Assembly: GCA_016777005.1 (NCBI GenBank)
Contig: JADHSF010000009.1
Span: 1 to 35,413, forward strand
From: SAR86 cluster bacterium
Lineage (GTDB): Bacteria > Pseudomonadota > Gammaproteobacteria > Magnimaribacterales > Magnimaribacteraceae
Length of the DNA stretch: 35,413 bases
Direction: 5' to 3'
Below are positions 1 to 7,775 of the stretch, piece by piece. The notes below the pieces were generated by a model, which was not told where the DNA came from, did no database searches, and saw only the letters and a list, made by a program, of their open reading frames with translations. Numbering within the stretch: the stretch's first letter is position 1; the number at the start of each line of letters is the position of its first letter. A program made the translations under genes and the position numbers.

Positions 1-514
1 CTTGAACTTCAGGCGATAAATTTAATAACCTTAGTAAGTTGGTAACTGCCGAGCGAGATTTTCCGACAGAGCCGGCCAGCTCTTCTTGGGAAAGATTAAA
101 TTCTCTTTGAAGCCTTAAAAGGCCTCTAGCCTGATCAAGTGCATTTAAATCTTCTCTTTGTAGGTTTTCAATTAGAGCTATTTTTGCTGTTTCGTCATTA
201 TTTAGGTCTCTTATAATTGCTGGAACAGTTGCAAGTCCTGCTAATTGGGCAGCACGCCAACGTCTCTCGCCTACTACTATCTCAAATCTACCAGAAGCCA
301 AGCGTCTTACAACCAGGGGCTGAAGAACGCCCTGCTCTTTAATGCTTTGTGACAGCTCTTCTAGGGTTGATTTGTGCATTTTCGTTCTAGGCTGATATTG
401 ACCAGGGGCCAAGTCATCAAGTGATATTTGGGTTACGGCTAGACCGTCAACTTTAGGCCGCTCACCCAAAAGAGAATCGAGGCCAGTGCCTAAACTAGAT
501 TTATCTTTGCTCAT
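1..514 (-). CDS. parB: Chromosome partitioning protein ParB (3' end outside window)
   Basis: ParB-family CTPase and DNA-binding protein that loads at parS sites near the origin and works with ParA to segregate the chromosome. Only the first 171 codons are visible; the gene runs off the left edge. I translated it from the ATG at 514. The N-terminus has a GLDSLLGE-type ParA-interaction motif. The N-terminal domain carries the [12 protein letters not shown] nucleotide-binding motif and ENLQREDLN, and the helix-turn-helix region starts around [20 protein letters not shown]. The ATG lies inside the 3' end of parA with a 14 bp overlap, so translation is probably coupled. A matching parS sequence occurs at 10663-10678. 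Identity is secure; the C-terminal dimerisation domain cannot be seen. Confidence 0.96.
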   Translation of the reverse strand, partial: MSKDKSSLGTGLDSLLGERPKVDGLAVTQISLDDLAPGQYQPRTKMHKSTLEELSQSIKEQGVLQPLVVRRLASGRFEIVVGERRWRAAQLAGLATVPAIIRDLNNDETAKIALIENLQREDLNALDQARGLLRLQREFNLSQEELAGSVGKSRSAVTNLLRLLNLSPEVQ

Positions 515-1289
515 AGCTCGTGTCTGTATATTGTTCTTCCATTTTACCAATTAGTTCTCCTGCCAGGGCTAAATAAGCCAATGAACCTTTAGCATTAGGT
601 TCATACGATAGGGCTGATTTTCCAAAACTTGGCGCTTCTGCTAACTTAACATTTCTAGGAATGACAGTTGCATAAAGCTCTCCAGAAAAATGTTTTTGCA
701 ATTCTCCTGTCACTTGTTGTCCTAGCTTGTTTCTTGGATCAAACATTGTCCTGACAACTGCCTTTAATTTAAGGTTGTGACCTGTGCTGTTATTAAGCTG
801 GTTGACCGTCTCTAAAAGACCTGCAAGTCCTTCTAGTGCAAAATATTCACACTGCATAGGAACTAAGAGATCTTTTGCAGCCCTCAGGCCATTCAAGGTC
901 AATAAGTTCAATGATGGTGGGCAATCAATAATTATATAATCATAATCTTGCTCTATTTTTGCCAAGTAATTTAGGAGGGCTCTTTCTTTATCGCCCTCTC
1001 CTCGAAGGTAGGACTCAGCAGCTATAAGCTCTGACCCGGACGGCATCAAGTCATAACCAAGATTTGTTTTAAATACGACGGTTCCATTTGTTCCCATTAA
1101 GGCTGCGGCTGATCCTTCGGTTTGATCACACTTTTTTACTCCAGATCCTGTGGTGGCATTGGCTTGCGGGTCTAGGTCAACTAATAATACTTTTCGCTTC
1201 ATTGCACACAAAGAGGCGGCTAAATTAAGGGCGGTAGTTGTCTTACCTACTCCACCTTTTTGATTTGCTACTACTAGTGTATTGACCAT
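501..1289 (-). CDS. parA: Chromosome partitioning ATPase ParA (Soj family)
   Basis: Walker-type ATPase that binds nucleoid DNA and moves or positions ParB-parS complexes during chromosome segregation. The 262 aa protein is a normal length for chromosomal ParA/Soj. The deviant Walker A motif KGGVGKTT is at residues 11-18, DLDPQAN follows at about 39-45, and the Walker B-like [10 protein letters not shown] lies near residue 118. The short N-terminus without an HTH domain marks the chromosomal type rather than plasmid type Ia. The ATG is 1 bp beyond the rsmG stop codon, and the 3' end overlaps parB by 14 bp. The order rsmG-parA-parB next to the origin is the usual arrangement in many Proteobacteria. 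Confidence 0.97.
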   Translation of the reverse strand: MVNTLVVANQKGGVGKTTTALNLAASLCAMKRKVLLVDLDPQANATTGSGVKKCDQTEGSAAALMGTNGTVVFKTNLGYDLMPSGSELIAAESYLRGEGDKERALLNYLAKIEQDYDYIIIDCPPSLNLLTLNGLRAAKDLLVPMQCEYFALEGLAGLLETVNQLNNSTGHNLKLKAVVRTMFDPRNKLGQQVTGELQKHFSGELYATVIPRNVKLAEAPSFGKSALSYEPNAKGSLAYLALAGELIGKMEEQYTDTSYEQR

Positions 1290-1290
1290 T

Positions 1291-1866
1291 TTATCGTTCG
1301 ACTTCTATTGTAACCAAGATATGCGTCTTTTCCTTCGCTTTCGAGGGAAATTTATGAATTTCTTTTACTTTATAATTGATAGGTATTATCTCCTCGTCGA
1401 ATTGCTCAAATGTTTTCATTAATTTCAGCCTTACATCGCCGTGTTCTAGGTGTTTTTTTGAGATTTCTATGATTGTGCTTGAGCTACCCACTGCCCTGCA
1501 AACAATATCGTAAGAATTAGGAAGCTTAATAGGGTCGATGTCTTCCAATCTCTTGTTTATAACGGTTGTGTTTTCAAGATTTAAGCGTGATGTTACGTTA
1601 AGTAAAAAAGAAGACTTTTTGGTGTTGCTCTCTACTAAATAAATATTTTTTTCTGGGTAAGCTATTGCCAGGGGTATTCCGGGAAGACCTCCTCCACTTC
1701 CGAGATCTATAATGTCATTAGATAAGTATGGTCCAACTAGCAGGGAATCATCAACATGCTCTTTGATGTGTTTTGCTTGGTTTTTGGAAATGAGGTTGTG
1801 CGTTTTGTTCCACGAAATCAACTGTGACTGAAATTCTATAATTGTTTTTTGTTGATCGTTATCCAA
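1291..1866 (-). CDS. rsmG: 16S rRNA (guanine527-N7)-methyltransferase RsmG (GidB)
   Basis: SAM-dependent methyltransferase that modifies G527 of 16S rRNA in the 530 loop. The 191 aa product is slightly shorter than the E. coli enzyme (207 aa). The glycine-rich SAM motif [14 protein letters not shown] is at residues 54-67, and HNLIS near the N-terminus matches the family's conserved NLTS-type segment. The start is a TTG at 1866: an in-frame stop lies directly upstream at 1867-1869, and a purine-rich Shine-Dalgarno (AAGGAAGAAG) sits just before it, inside the end of mnmG. The gene overlaps mnmG by 8 bp and is followed 1 bp later by parA, so mnmG-rsmG-parA-parB looks like one transcription unit. 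Confidence 0.95.
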   Translation of the reverse strand: MDNDQQKTIIEFQSQLISWNKTHNLISKNQAKHIKEHVDDSLLVGPYLSNDIIDLGSGGGLPGIPLAIAYPEKNIYLVESNTKKSSFLLNVTSRLNLENTTVINKRLEDIDPIKLPNSYDIVCRAVGSSSTIIEISKKHLEHGDVRLKLMKTFEQFDEEIIPINYKVKEIHKFPSKAKEKTHILVTIEVER

Positions 1867-3721
1867 CTAATCTTCTTCCTTTTTTAATATGTACCATTAA
1901 TAGTGATATGGCTGCAGGAGTAATTCCTGGCAATCGAGATGCTCTTGCAAGGCTCTCAGGTCGTGCTTCTGATAACCTCTGTTTAACTTCATTGGATAAT
2001 CCAACGACATTCTTATAATCAATGGTTTCGGGGATAGGTGTATTTTCGTTTCTCTGTAGTTTGTCTATGTCCGCCTTCTGTCTCTTTATATAGCCTTCAT
2101 ATTTAACAGAGGCCTCTATCTCATCGATTACGTTTGTTGGCAATTCATCAGAGCCCTGGGGAAGGTGAGAATGGAACACTTTGGGCCTTTTTAACATCTC
2201 GAAAAGGCTAATATTATTAGAAATTTTCTCTCCGGACTGGTGTTCGATATATTCAGCCTCTATTGTATTTGGTTGAAGCTTTACCTTTTTGAGCCTTGTA
2301 AATTCTAGCGATGATTGCCTTTTTTTCTGAAGGTATTTTTCCCAAAGCTCGTCTGGAACTATACCGAGGTTTCTGCCTTTTTCTGTCAACCGCATATCGG
2401 CATTGTCTTCTCTTAAAATAAGGCGGTATTCAGCTCTGCTTGTAAACATTCGATATGGTTCTTTGGTTCCAAGACTTACAAGATCGTCAATGAGAACACC
2501 TGTGTAAGCTTCGTCTCTTTTTAAAACAAAGGCGTTTTGTTTTTTTGTCTTCAATGCAGCATTTATGCCTGCCATGAGGCCTTGAGCTGCTGCTTCTTCA
2601 TAACCGGTTGTTCCATTTATTTGACCGGCAAAGAAAAGACCCTCTATGGCTTTGGTTTCAAGTGAGTGTTTTAGTCCGGTGGGGTCAAAATAATCATACT
2701 CTATTGCATACCCTGGCCTGACAATTTCTGCGTTTTCAAAACCCTTGATAGATCTGATAAGGGCGGCTTGGGCTTTCAGGGGCAAGCTTGTTGATATACC
2801 GTTTGGATAAATTAGGTCAGATTCCAGACCTTCTGGTTCAGCAAAAATTTGGTGTGAATCTCTTTCCGAAAACCTCATCACTTTGTCTTCTATTGAAGGG
2901 CAATATCTTGGGCCCACTCCTTCAATGACACCTGAATACATGGGAGACTCATGCAAGTGATCCATAATAATTTGATGGGTTTCTTTGTTGGTTCTAGTCA
3001 TAAAACAGTCGAGCTGCTTAGGTCTTTCTTCTTTTTTTGACGTATAAGAAAGCAACGGTGTGGGGACATCTCCGGGTTGTGGAGTAAGAATTGACCAGTC
3101 TATTGTGTGTTTATTTAATCTAGGAGGTGTACCGGTTTTCAATCTTCCCACTGACAAGTTTAAGCTTCTTAGTTTTTTGGCTAATTTTTCGCTAGATGGA
3201 TCCCCTACTCTTCCTCCTGGAGATTGCTCCAATCCTGTATGCATTACCCCGCCTAAAAAAGTTCCTGTAGTTAGCACCACAGTTTCTGAAGAGAATTCTT
3301 CTCCTGATTCGATTAAGACAGCTTTAATCTGTGAATTCTTTATCTTAAAATCTATTACAGATCCTTCTATCACTGTAAGATTGTTTTCATTATTTACCAG
3401 CTCTTGAACTGCCGATTTATATAATTCTCTATCTGTTTGAACCCTTGTTGCTCTAACAGCCTGGCCTTTTGTTGAATTGAGAACACGGTAATGAATTCCA
3501 GCTTTATCTGCTGCTTTTGCCATCAATCCACCCATAGCATCAACTTCTTTTGCCAAGTGGCTTTTGCCTATACCACCAATAGCAGGGTTGCAGGACATCT
3601 CACCGATCTTTGAAGAATCGTGGGTAATTAAAGCTGTTTTCACCCCAAAGCGAGAAGCCACAGCGGCGGCTTCAACCCCTGCATGACCCCCTCCAATTAC
3701 TACAACGTCGTACTTATTCAC
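1859..3721 (-). CDS. mnmG: tRNA uridine-5-carboxymethylaminomethyl modification enzyme MnmG (GidA)
   Basis: FAD-dependent subunit of the MnmE-MnmG complex, which adds the carboxymethylaminomethyl group to wobble U34 of several tRNAs. At 620 aa it is close to the E. coli length (629). The FAD-binding GGGHAG motif is at residues 10-15, and SCNPAIGGIGKSHL follows at about 43-56. The C-terminal helical domain ends in a region like SRLPGITPAAISLL that contacts MnmE and tRNA. The start is GTG at 3721; it places the Rossmann motif at the expected distance, and I see no good Shine-Dalgarno before it. Its partner mnmE lies upstream on the same strand, separated by 231 bp containing a DnaA box and an AT-rich tract. 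Confidence 0.98.
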   Translation of the reverse strand: MNKYDVVVIGGGHAGVEAAAVASRFGVKTALITHDSSKIGEMSCNPAIGGIGKSHLAKEVDAMGGLMAKAADKAGIHYRVLNSTKGQAVRATRVQTDRELYKSAVQELVNNENNLTVIEGSVIDFKIKNSQIKAVLIESGEEFSSETVVLTTGTFLGGVMHTGLEQSPGGRVGDPSSEKLAKKLRSLNLSVGRLKTGTPPRLNKHTIDWSILTPQPGDVPTPLLSYTSKKEERPKQLDCFMTRTNKETHQIIMDHLHESPMYSGVIEGVGPRYCPSIEDKVMRFSERDSHQIFAEPEGLESDLIYPNGISTSLPLKAQAALIRSIKGFENAEIVRPGYAIEYDYFDPTGLKHSLETKAIEGLFFAGQINGTTGYEEAAAQGLMAGINAALKTKKQNAFVLKRDEAYTGVLIDDLVSLGTKEPYRMFTSRAEYRLILREDNADMRLTEKGRNLGIVPDELWEKYLQKKRQSSLEFTRLKKVKLQPNTIEAEYIEHQSGEKISNNISLFEMLKRPKVFHSHLPQGSDELPTNVIDEIEASVKYEGYIKRQKADIDKLQRNENTPIPETIDYKNVVGLSNEVKQRLSEARPESLARASRLPGITPAAISLLMVHIKKGRRLVG

Positions 3722-3807
3722 AATTTAAATAATATTTTAAGTTATTTACTTATATTTATCCTTTATATTAATTAGTTATTATTAAGGGCAACAATCTCTG
3801 TGGATAA
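3722..3807. other. Origin-like element: AT-rich tract plus perfect DnaA box
   Basis: In the mnmG-mnmE spacer (3722-3952), the first 65 or so bases next to the mnmG start are nearly all A and T. They are followed by a perfect 9-mer DnaA box, TGTGGATAA at 3799-3807, that is TTATCCACA on the minus strand. In E. coli, oriC lies next to mnmG, with the AT-rich unwinding region adjacent to mnmG and then box R1 in this same orientation. Only one perfect box is present here, so this may be a relic, an accessory origin part, or a DnaA-controlled mnmG promoter region. I do not claim that it is the active origin. Confidence 0.45.
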
Positions 3808-3895
3808 CTATGAAGACACATACTGCTGCTGATTGTTATGGAAACAAAACCCTGTTGGCGGTCGACCCATTAAACTTTTAATATTTTGTATCAAA

Positions 3896-3919
3896 TGTGG
3901 GCAAAATAAAGCGCCCACA
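3896..3919. other. Perfect 7 bp inverted repeat in mnmG-mnmE spacer
   Basis: TGTGGGC at 3896-3902 and GCCCACA at 3913-3919 form a perfect 7 bp stem with a 10 nt loop. It lies between the mnmE stop and the origin-like element. Neither strand has a clear T-run after the stem (minus strand continues ATTTGATAC), so it is at best a weak terminator of the yidC-mnmE transcript. The arms resemble degenerate DnaA boxes (7 of 9 for TTGCCCACA), so a protein-binding role is also possible. Confidence 0.35.
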
Positions 3920-3952
3920 AAACACGCACTTATCTTAACAGGTTCTTAACAC

Positions 3953-5269
3953 CTATTTACCTATGCAAAATTCAGAAAATATTTCTCCAAGCAAATCATC
4001 AGAACTCAAGGGTCTCAATATTTCACCCAATACTCTATGGGAATTTTTAAGGTTTTCAGCAACCAACTCAAGACCCTGACCCTCTTCCAGGGAGGTTAAG
4101 GACTCGTCAATTCTCAAACCACCCTCAGTTAAACAACTAACGTGCCTTTGTCTTGATAAAAAGGCTGTTTCTTGACCCTCATCAATATCAAGTTTATTCA
4201 CTAAGCCCTTTAACAACTCAGGAACACCCTGTCCTGTTGTTGCTGTGATGTAAAAAACCCCTTCACCATTCTTTTTTTGGCCACCATACAAATCACATTT
4301 ATTGTAAACAGAAATAAAATCTTCCATTCCAAAATCAAATTCAACAATCCTATTGGCGTCTTGCACAACAAGCGACAAATTAGATTTCTCTATAACTTCC
4401 CTTGATCTGTTGATACCCTCTTTCTCTATTTCGTTTTCTGGATTATCTCTCATGCCGGCAGTATCAATAAATTCTATCAACACACCATCGAGGTTGACCG
4501 GTACCTTCACGAGATCTCTTGTGGTACCAGGGATGTCAGAGGTAATGGCTACATTTTCTCTCGCTAATAAATTTAATAGTGTTGATTTGCCTGCATTCGG
4601 TGGGCCTACAATTGCAACACTATAACCGTCTCTTAACTTTACCCCCCCTACAGTAGAGCTGATTAGTTGAGTTGTCTGGTCTGAAAGACTCTTTAATCTA
4701 TCAACACAAGTATTTAGCAAAGATTTATCAACATCTTCCTCAGGGAAATCTATATTGGCCTCTACAAAAACCCTTATTGCAGTTAATTCATCAAGAATAT
4801 TGTTTATTGCATCGGAAAATTTACCCGTCAAAGAAGAATTAGCGGCTATGACAGCACTTTCACTTTGTGCATTTATCAAGTCTGCAACCGATTCTGCTTG
4901 AGCTAAATCGATTTTGTCATTTAAAAAGGCGGTTTTAGTGAATTCCCCGGGCTCTGCAACAACAGCCCCCAGCTTTATTGCAGTCTCTATAACCAAATTG
5001 ACAATAGTCGGATTTCCGTGACAGTGAAATTCTATGACATCATCACCGGTGTAAGAGTGAGGAGATTTAAAAAAAACCACCATACAGCTGTCTATAACCA
5101 AATTCTCTCCAGATCTTATCTCACACCTTTTAAAACGCCACGGATCGGCCAATTGACCACACATTTCTTGAGCAATGACCTCGGACCGAGGACCTGACAT
5201 CCTGATTACAGATATACCGCCCCTGCCAGAGGCTGTTGCAGGGGCAATTATTGTTTTCTTTTCGATCAA
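3953..5269 (-). CDS. mnmE: tRNA modification GTPase MnmE (TrmE)
   Basis: GTPase partner of MnmG in wobble-uridine modification; it binds a one-carbon folate and uses potassium-activated GTP hydrolysis. The protein is 438 aa (E. coli 454). The N-terminal folate-binding domain has SGRGGISVIRMSG and the FHCHGNP segment. The embedded G domain has Walker A GPPNAGKST at about 222-230, IPGTTRD at 246-252 and DTAG at 269-272. The C-terminus ends in FCIGK, whose cysteine is the family's conserved residue. The start is TTG at 5269, 7 bp after the yidC stop, with no clear Shine-Dalgarno, suggesting coupling to yidC. The start matches the homologue alignment, but a neighbouring non-canonical codon cannot be excluded. 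Confidence 0.97.
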   Translation of the reverse strand: MIEKKTIIAPATASGRGGISVIRMSGPRSEVIAQEMCGQLADPWRFKRCEIRSGENLVIDSCMVVFFKSPHSYTGDDVIEFHCHGNPTIVNLVIETAIKLGAVVAEPGEFTKTAFLNDKIDLAQAESVADLINAQSESAVIAANSSLTGKFSDAINNILDELTAIRVFVEANIDFPEEDVDKSLLNTCVDRLKSLSDQTTQLISSTVGGVKLRDGYSVAIVGPPNAGKSTLLNLLARENVAITSDIPGTTRDLVKVPVNLDGVLIEFIDTAGMRDNPENEIEKEGINRSREVIEKSNLSLVVQDANRIVEFDFGMEDFISVYNKCDLYGGQKKNGEGVFYITATTGQGVPELLKGLVNKLDIDEGQETAFLSRQRHVSCLTEGGLRIDESLTSLEEGQGLELVAENLKNSHRVLGEILRPLSSDDLLGEIFSEFCIGK

Positions 5270-5276
5270 TGGAGGC

Positions 5277-6932
5277 CTAAGCAGCTTGTCTTGAATACCA
5301 CCACTGCTGCAGAATCTGTATTGCCATATTCATAGTCCAATATAAAACCAGACCAGACGGGAACCAGGCAAACATAAAAGCAAATACCAGAGGAAACACT
5401 TTCATCATCTGAGCCTGCATGGGATCTGCATTTGGCGGTGTCGGTGTAAGTTTTTGAGAAAGGAACATGCCCGCAGCATTTAAAATAGGAAGTATAAAAT
5501 AAGGATCCATTGCTGATAAATCATCAATCCAAAACAGTGGTGAATGCCTGAGTTCAACCGTTTCGAGTAAAACCCAATAAAAAGCCAGGAAAAAGGGCAT
5601 TTGAAGAACCATTGGTAAGCAGCCACCCAGAGGATTTACGCCCTCTTTTTTGTATAATTCCATTAATTCTTGGCTCATGGCTTGTTTGTTGTCGCCATGC
5701 TTTTCTTGAAGAAGAGCCATTTTGGGCTGTAATTTTCTTAAATTTCCCATAGAGACATAGGCTTTTGCAGAAAGCGGCCATGTAAGCAACTTAATAACAA
5801 CAGTGAGAAATATTATTGCAAGGCCCCAATTATTAAATATAGAGTTTCCTAGGTCCAAAAGCCAATACATGGGCTTACCGAGCCACCATAAAAACCCATA
5901 ATCTACAGTTAAACTAAGGTTTTCCTGTATTTCAGTGAGTTGTTCTGGTAATTTCGGCCCAACATATAAAGTATTTTTATAAAATACACTACCTCCAGAC
6001 CTCAAAAGCTTCATTTCTCCAGTATATCCAACAGAATACCTGTCGTTGCTTGATGTGTACCTCCCCTGCAGCTTACTATCTTCTTGTTGCTCAGGAACCC
6101 ATGCAGCCAAAAAGTAGTGTTGGATAATGGCCACCCAACCCTCTTTTGATGTTTGTGAATAGGCATCATCTACCAAATCATCAAAGCCATATTTTTCATA
6201 CTTTTCTTCAGCAGTAGAAAAAACAGGACCATGGTATGCAAACCTTTCAGGGCTAAAAAAACCAAGATCCTTTTGTCGGGGCGCCTCTGTTTCAATTACC
6301 GCATAGGGAATCACATTCTTGTTCGGTTGATTATTGCTTGATGTTATTTTGTCTTCTACGATTATCTCGTAACCACTTCTCGCCAAAGTAATTTCTTTGG
6401 TTGTGAATAAACCATCATTTTCACCGGTTAAGGTGAACGTCGTAGATCCGTCATTATTAGAAGTAGAAAATGAGTTCGTAAAGTTGGGATAGATATAGGA
6501 GTTCTCCTCTTCATTAATAAATCCACTATTGGCAAAGTAAGAATTTTTTCCATCAGCTCCAAGCAAAGGCAAGGGACTTTCTGAACCCAAGGAGACCTTA
6601 ATGTCTTTAAACATAGACCTAAAAATCTTACCTGAAGTAGCATCAACCTCTAGAAAAATATCTTCATTTTCTATGGTAAATATCTCACCTTTGGGCTCAT
6701 CAATATTATCTTCCTTAGCCGCGCCAATCCTCGACATGGCACTTAGGCTTGGAGAGTCATTTAAAGAAGAAGCCGGTTTAGTTTGTAAATACTCACTATC
6801 ATTTATAGGTATTTCATTATTGGAATTATAATTTTCACTTATCTGATTTAGCGGCTCTTGAGGCCACTGCATAAGTAGATAATATGCAGTTATTGCAATA
6901 GCTATAATAAGCGAGGTTTTAATTACATCCAT
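5277..6932 (-). CDS. yidC: Membrane protein insertase YidC
   Basis: Inner-membrane insertase that inserts and folds membrane proteins alone or with SecYEG. I chose the ATG at 6932 (551 aa) over the one at 6953. A GGAG Shine-Dalgarno lies 6 nt upstream, and the protein then begins MDVIKTSL directly before the first membrane helix, as in E. coli. The order is an N-terminal helix, a large periplasmic domain (with [10 protein letters not shown] and [14 protein letters not shown] motifs), then the five-helix conserved core starting about [17 protein letters not shown], with [16 protein letters not shown] and the terminal [12 protein letters not shown]. The C-terminal tail is short. It overlaps yidD by 14 bp, and the rpmH-rnpA-yidD-yidC-mnmE order is the classic one. 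Confidence 0.97.
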   Translation of the reverse strand: MDVIKTSLIIAIAITAYYLLMQWPQEPLNQISENYNSNNEIPINDSEYLQTKPASSLNDSPSLSAMSRIGAAKEDNIDEPKGEIFTIENEDIFLEVDATSGKIFRSMFKDIKVSLGSESPLPLLGADGKNSYFANSGFINEEENSYIYPNFTNSFSTSNNDGSTTFTLTGENDGLFTTKEITLARSGYEIIVEDKITSSNNQPNKNVIPYAVIETEAPRQKDLGFFSPERFAYHGPVFSTAEEKYEKYGFDDLVDDAYSQTSKEGWVAIIQHYFLAAWVPEQQEDSKLQGRYTSSNDRYSVGYTGEMKLLRSGGSVFYKNTLYVGPKLPEQLTEIQENLSLTVDYGFLWWLGKPMYWLLDLGNSIFNNWGLAIIFLTVVIKLLTWPLSAKAYVSMGNLRKLQPKMALLQEKHGDNKQAMSQELMELYKKEGVNPLGGCLPMVLQMPFFLAFYWVLLETVELRHSPLFWIDDLSAMDPYFILPILNAAGMFLSQKLTPTPPNADPMQAQMMKVFPLVFAFMFAWFPSGLVLYWTMNMAIQILQQWWYSRQAA

Positions 6933-7155
6933 GTCTTTCTCCGGTTGGCACATTGTCTATTCCGCTACCCCCCCAGGGGTTGCATCTGACTATCCTTTTT
7001 AAGGACAAAAATAGACCATAAAAAATACCATGAGCGTCTAAGGCCTCTATGGCGTATTGTGAACAAGTTGGGTGGAATCTACAGTTTTGTCCGAGCAAGG
7101 GACTCAAAAACTTTTGATAAGTTTTAATGGTTTTAATGAACATATTTTTTATCAT
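6919..7155 (-). CDS. yidD: Membrane protein insertion efficiency factor YidD
   Basis: Small membrane-associated protein thought to assist YidC-dependent insertion. The conserved core is present: [20 protein letters not shown], then [10 protein letters not shown] and KRIVRCNPW with the family's cysteines. The open frame extends to a TTG at 7167, but the ATG at 7155, two bases after the rnpA stop, gives [14 protein letters not shown] (78 aa), which fits the family N-terminus better. A third candidate ATG is at 7143. No Shine-Dalgarno stands out for any of them. The 3' end overlaps the start of yidC. Confidence 0.93.
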   Translation of the reverse strand: MIKNMFIKTIKTYQKFLSPLLGQNCRFHPTCSQYAIEALDAHGIFYGLFLSLKRIVRCNPWGGSGIDNVPTGERHGCN

Positions 7156-7157
7156 TT

Positions 7158-7487
7158 TTACTTGCAAAATTTATTCCAAATCATTTTAAGATCCTCTTTT
7201 AGATCTGGCTCTTTGTCATTTAGATTTCTCTTTACATAGACGACAAAATCTCTGTGAGGTAATTCTAAGACCTTTGACCTAAAACTTCCCTTTATTTTTC
7301 TTTTTATATTATTTCTATCTACTGCAAGTTTGGTGTCTTTTTTTCTTATCGCCACACCTATCCTTGCAAAACCTAAATTATTGCACTTGGAAAGTACGAG
7401 GATATTTTTTGTAGAGAATTTTTGATCTGGGGATGAGAAGATTTCTTTAAAACCTTCTTTTGAACCTATAGAGCGCTTGAGGCTCAT
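7158..7487 (-). CDS. rnpA: Ribonuclease P protein component
   Basis: Protein subunit of RNase P, which helps the catalytic RNA bind precursor tRNA 5' leaders. The 109 aa protein has the family signature around [29 protein letters not shown], including the RNxxKRxxR basic helix that contacts the RNA. The N-terminus ([15 protein letters not shown]) contains the usual central-cleft aromatic region. The ATG at 7487 follows the rpmH stop codon with no intervening base. The nearest purine-rich stretch (GGGGAGG) is about 15 to 20 nt upstream inside rpmH, so reinitiation or coupled translation is likely. Confidence 0.96.
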   Translation of the reverse strand: MSLKRSIGSKEGFKEIFSSPDQKFSTKNILVLSKCNNLGFARIGVAIRKKDTKLAVDRNNIKRKIKGSFRSKVLELPHRDFVVYVKRNLNDKEPDLKEDLKMIWNKFCK

Positions 7488-7622
7488 TTAAACCGTTAGA
7501 GAAAGCCTCCCCTTTTTCCTTCTACTGCTCAGTACTTTTTTTCCACCCAAGGTAGAATTTCTAGTGCGAAAACCATGTGTTCTGGCTCTTTTTATTTTGC
7601 TTGGTTGATATGTTCTTTTCAT
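7488..7622 (-). CDS. rpmH: 50S ribosomal protein L34
   Basis: The 44 aa ribosomal protein L34 begins [19 protein letters not shown] and continues with [20 protein letters not shown]. It matches L34 essentially along its whole length. I translated it directly from the minus strand, ATG at 7622 and TAA at 7488-7490. It is the first gene of the rpmH-rnpA-yidD-yidC-mnmE run. A promoter-like pair of hexamers is 28-56 bp upstream at 7650-7678. The stop codon abuts the rnpA ATG. Its position opposite dnaA is the standard marker for a Pseudomonas-type origin. Confidence 0.98.
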   Translation of the reverse strand: MKRTYQPSKIKRARTHGFRTRNSTLGGKKVLSSRRKKGRLSLTV

Positions 7623-7649
7623 AGTACTTAAAAGGTAATTCGGTTGCGC

Positions 7650-7678
7650 ATGATAGAGTTTTTGCTAGATTAAGACAA
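7650..7678 (-). promoter_or_regulatory. Putative sigma-70 promoter of rpmH operon
   Basis: On the minus strand TTGTCT (7673-7678) and TATCAT (7650-7655) are separated by exactly 17 bp. The -10 hexamer has one mismatch to TATAAT. Predicted transcription start is near 7643, giving a leader of about 20 nt before rpmH. The assignment rests on sequence match only. Confidence 0.5.
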
Positions 7679-7699
7679 GCAAAAAGATTACTACAACAT

Positions 7700-7770
7700 A
7701 TTAACATGTTATCCACAATAAATATCTATTTTTATTCTGTGGATAACTTTCATAATTTATATATACTCTT
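7700..7770. other. Probable chromosomal origin (oriC) core: two inverted DnaA boxes
   Basis: The 153 bp rpmH-dnaA spacer contains two perfect DnaA boxes facing each other: TTATCCACA at 7709-7717 and TGTGGATAA at 7738-7746, with 20 bp of AT-rich sequence between them. An AT-only or nearly AT-only stretch follows to about 7765 and could be the unwinding element. A small palindrome TAACATGTTA overlaps the first box. Genes on the left (rpmH to parB) are minus strand and on the right (dnaA to gyrB) plus strand, as expected for leading-strand genes diverging from an origin. The element is much smaller than typical Pseudomonas origins. It also overlaps the dnaA promoter region, so DnaA autoregulation is likely. 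Confidence 0.65.
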
Positions 7771-7775
7771 GAGGT

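Noticed and set aside
1805-1822. parS-like half site (TGTTCCACG) in rsmG
   Set aside because: Only about 10 of 16 positions match the parS consensus and the second half is not palindromic.
3060-3407. Plus-strand 115-codon open frame opposite mnmG
   Set aside because: It lies wholly within mnmG on the other strand, has no recognisable motif, and its composition follows the antisense of a conserved gene.
3896-3919. Hairpin in the mnmG-mnmE gap as an intrinsic terminator
   Set aside because: No T-run follows on either strand; kept only as an inverted repeat.
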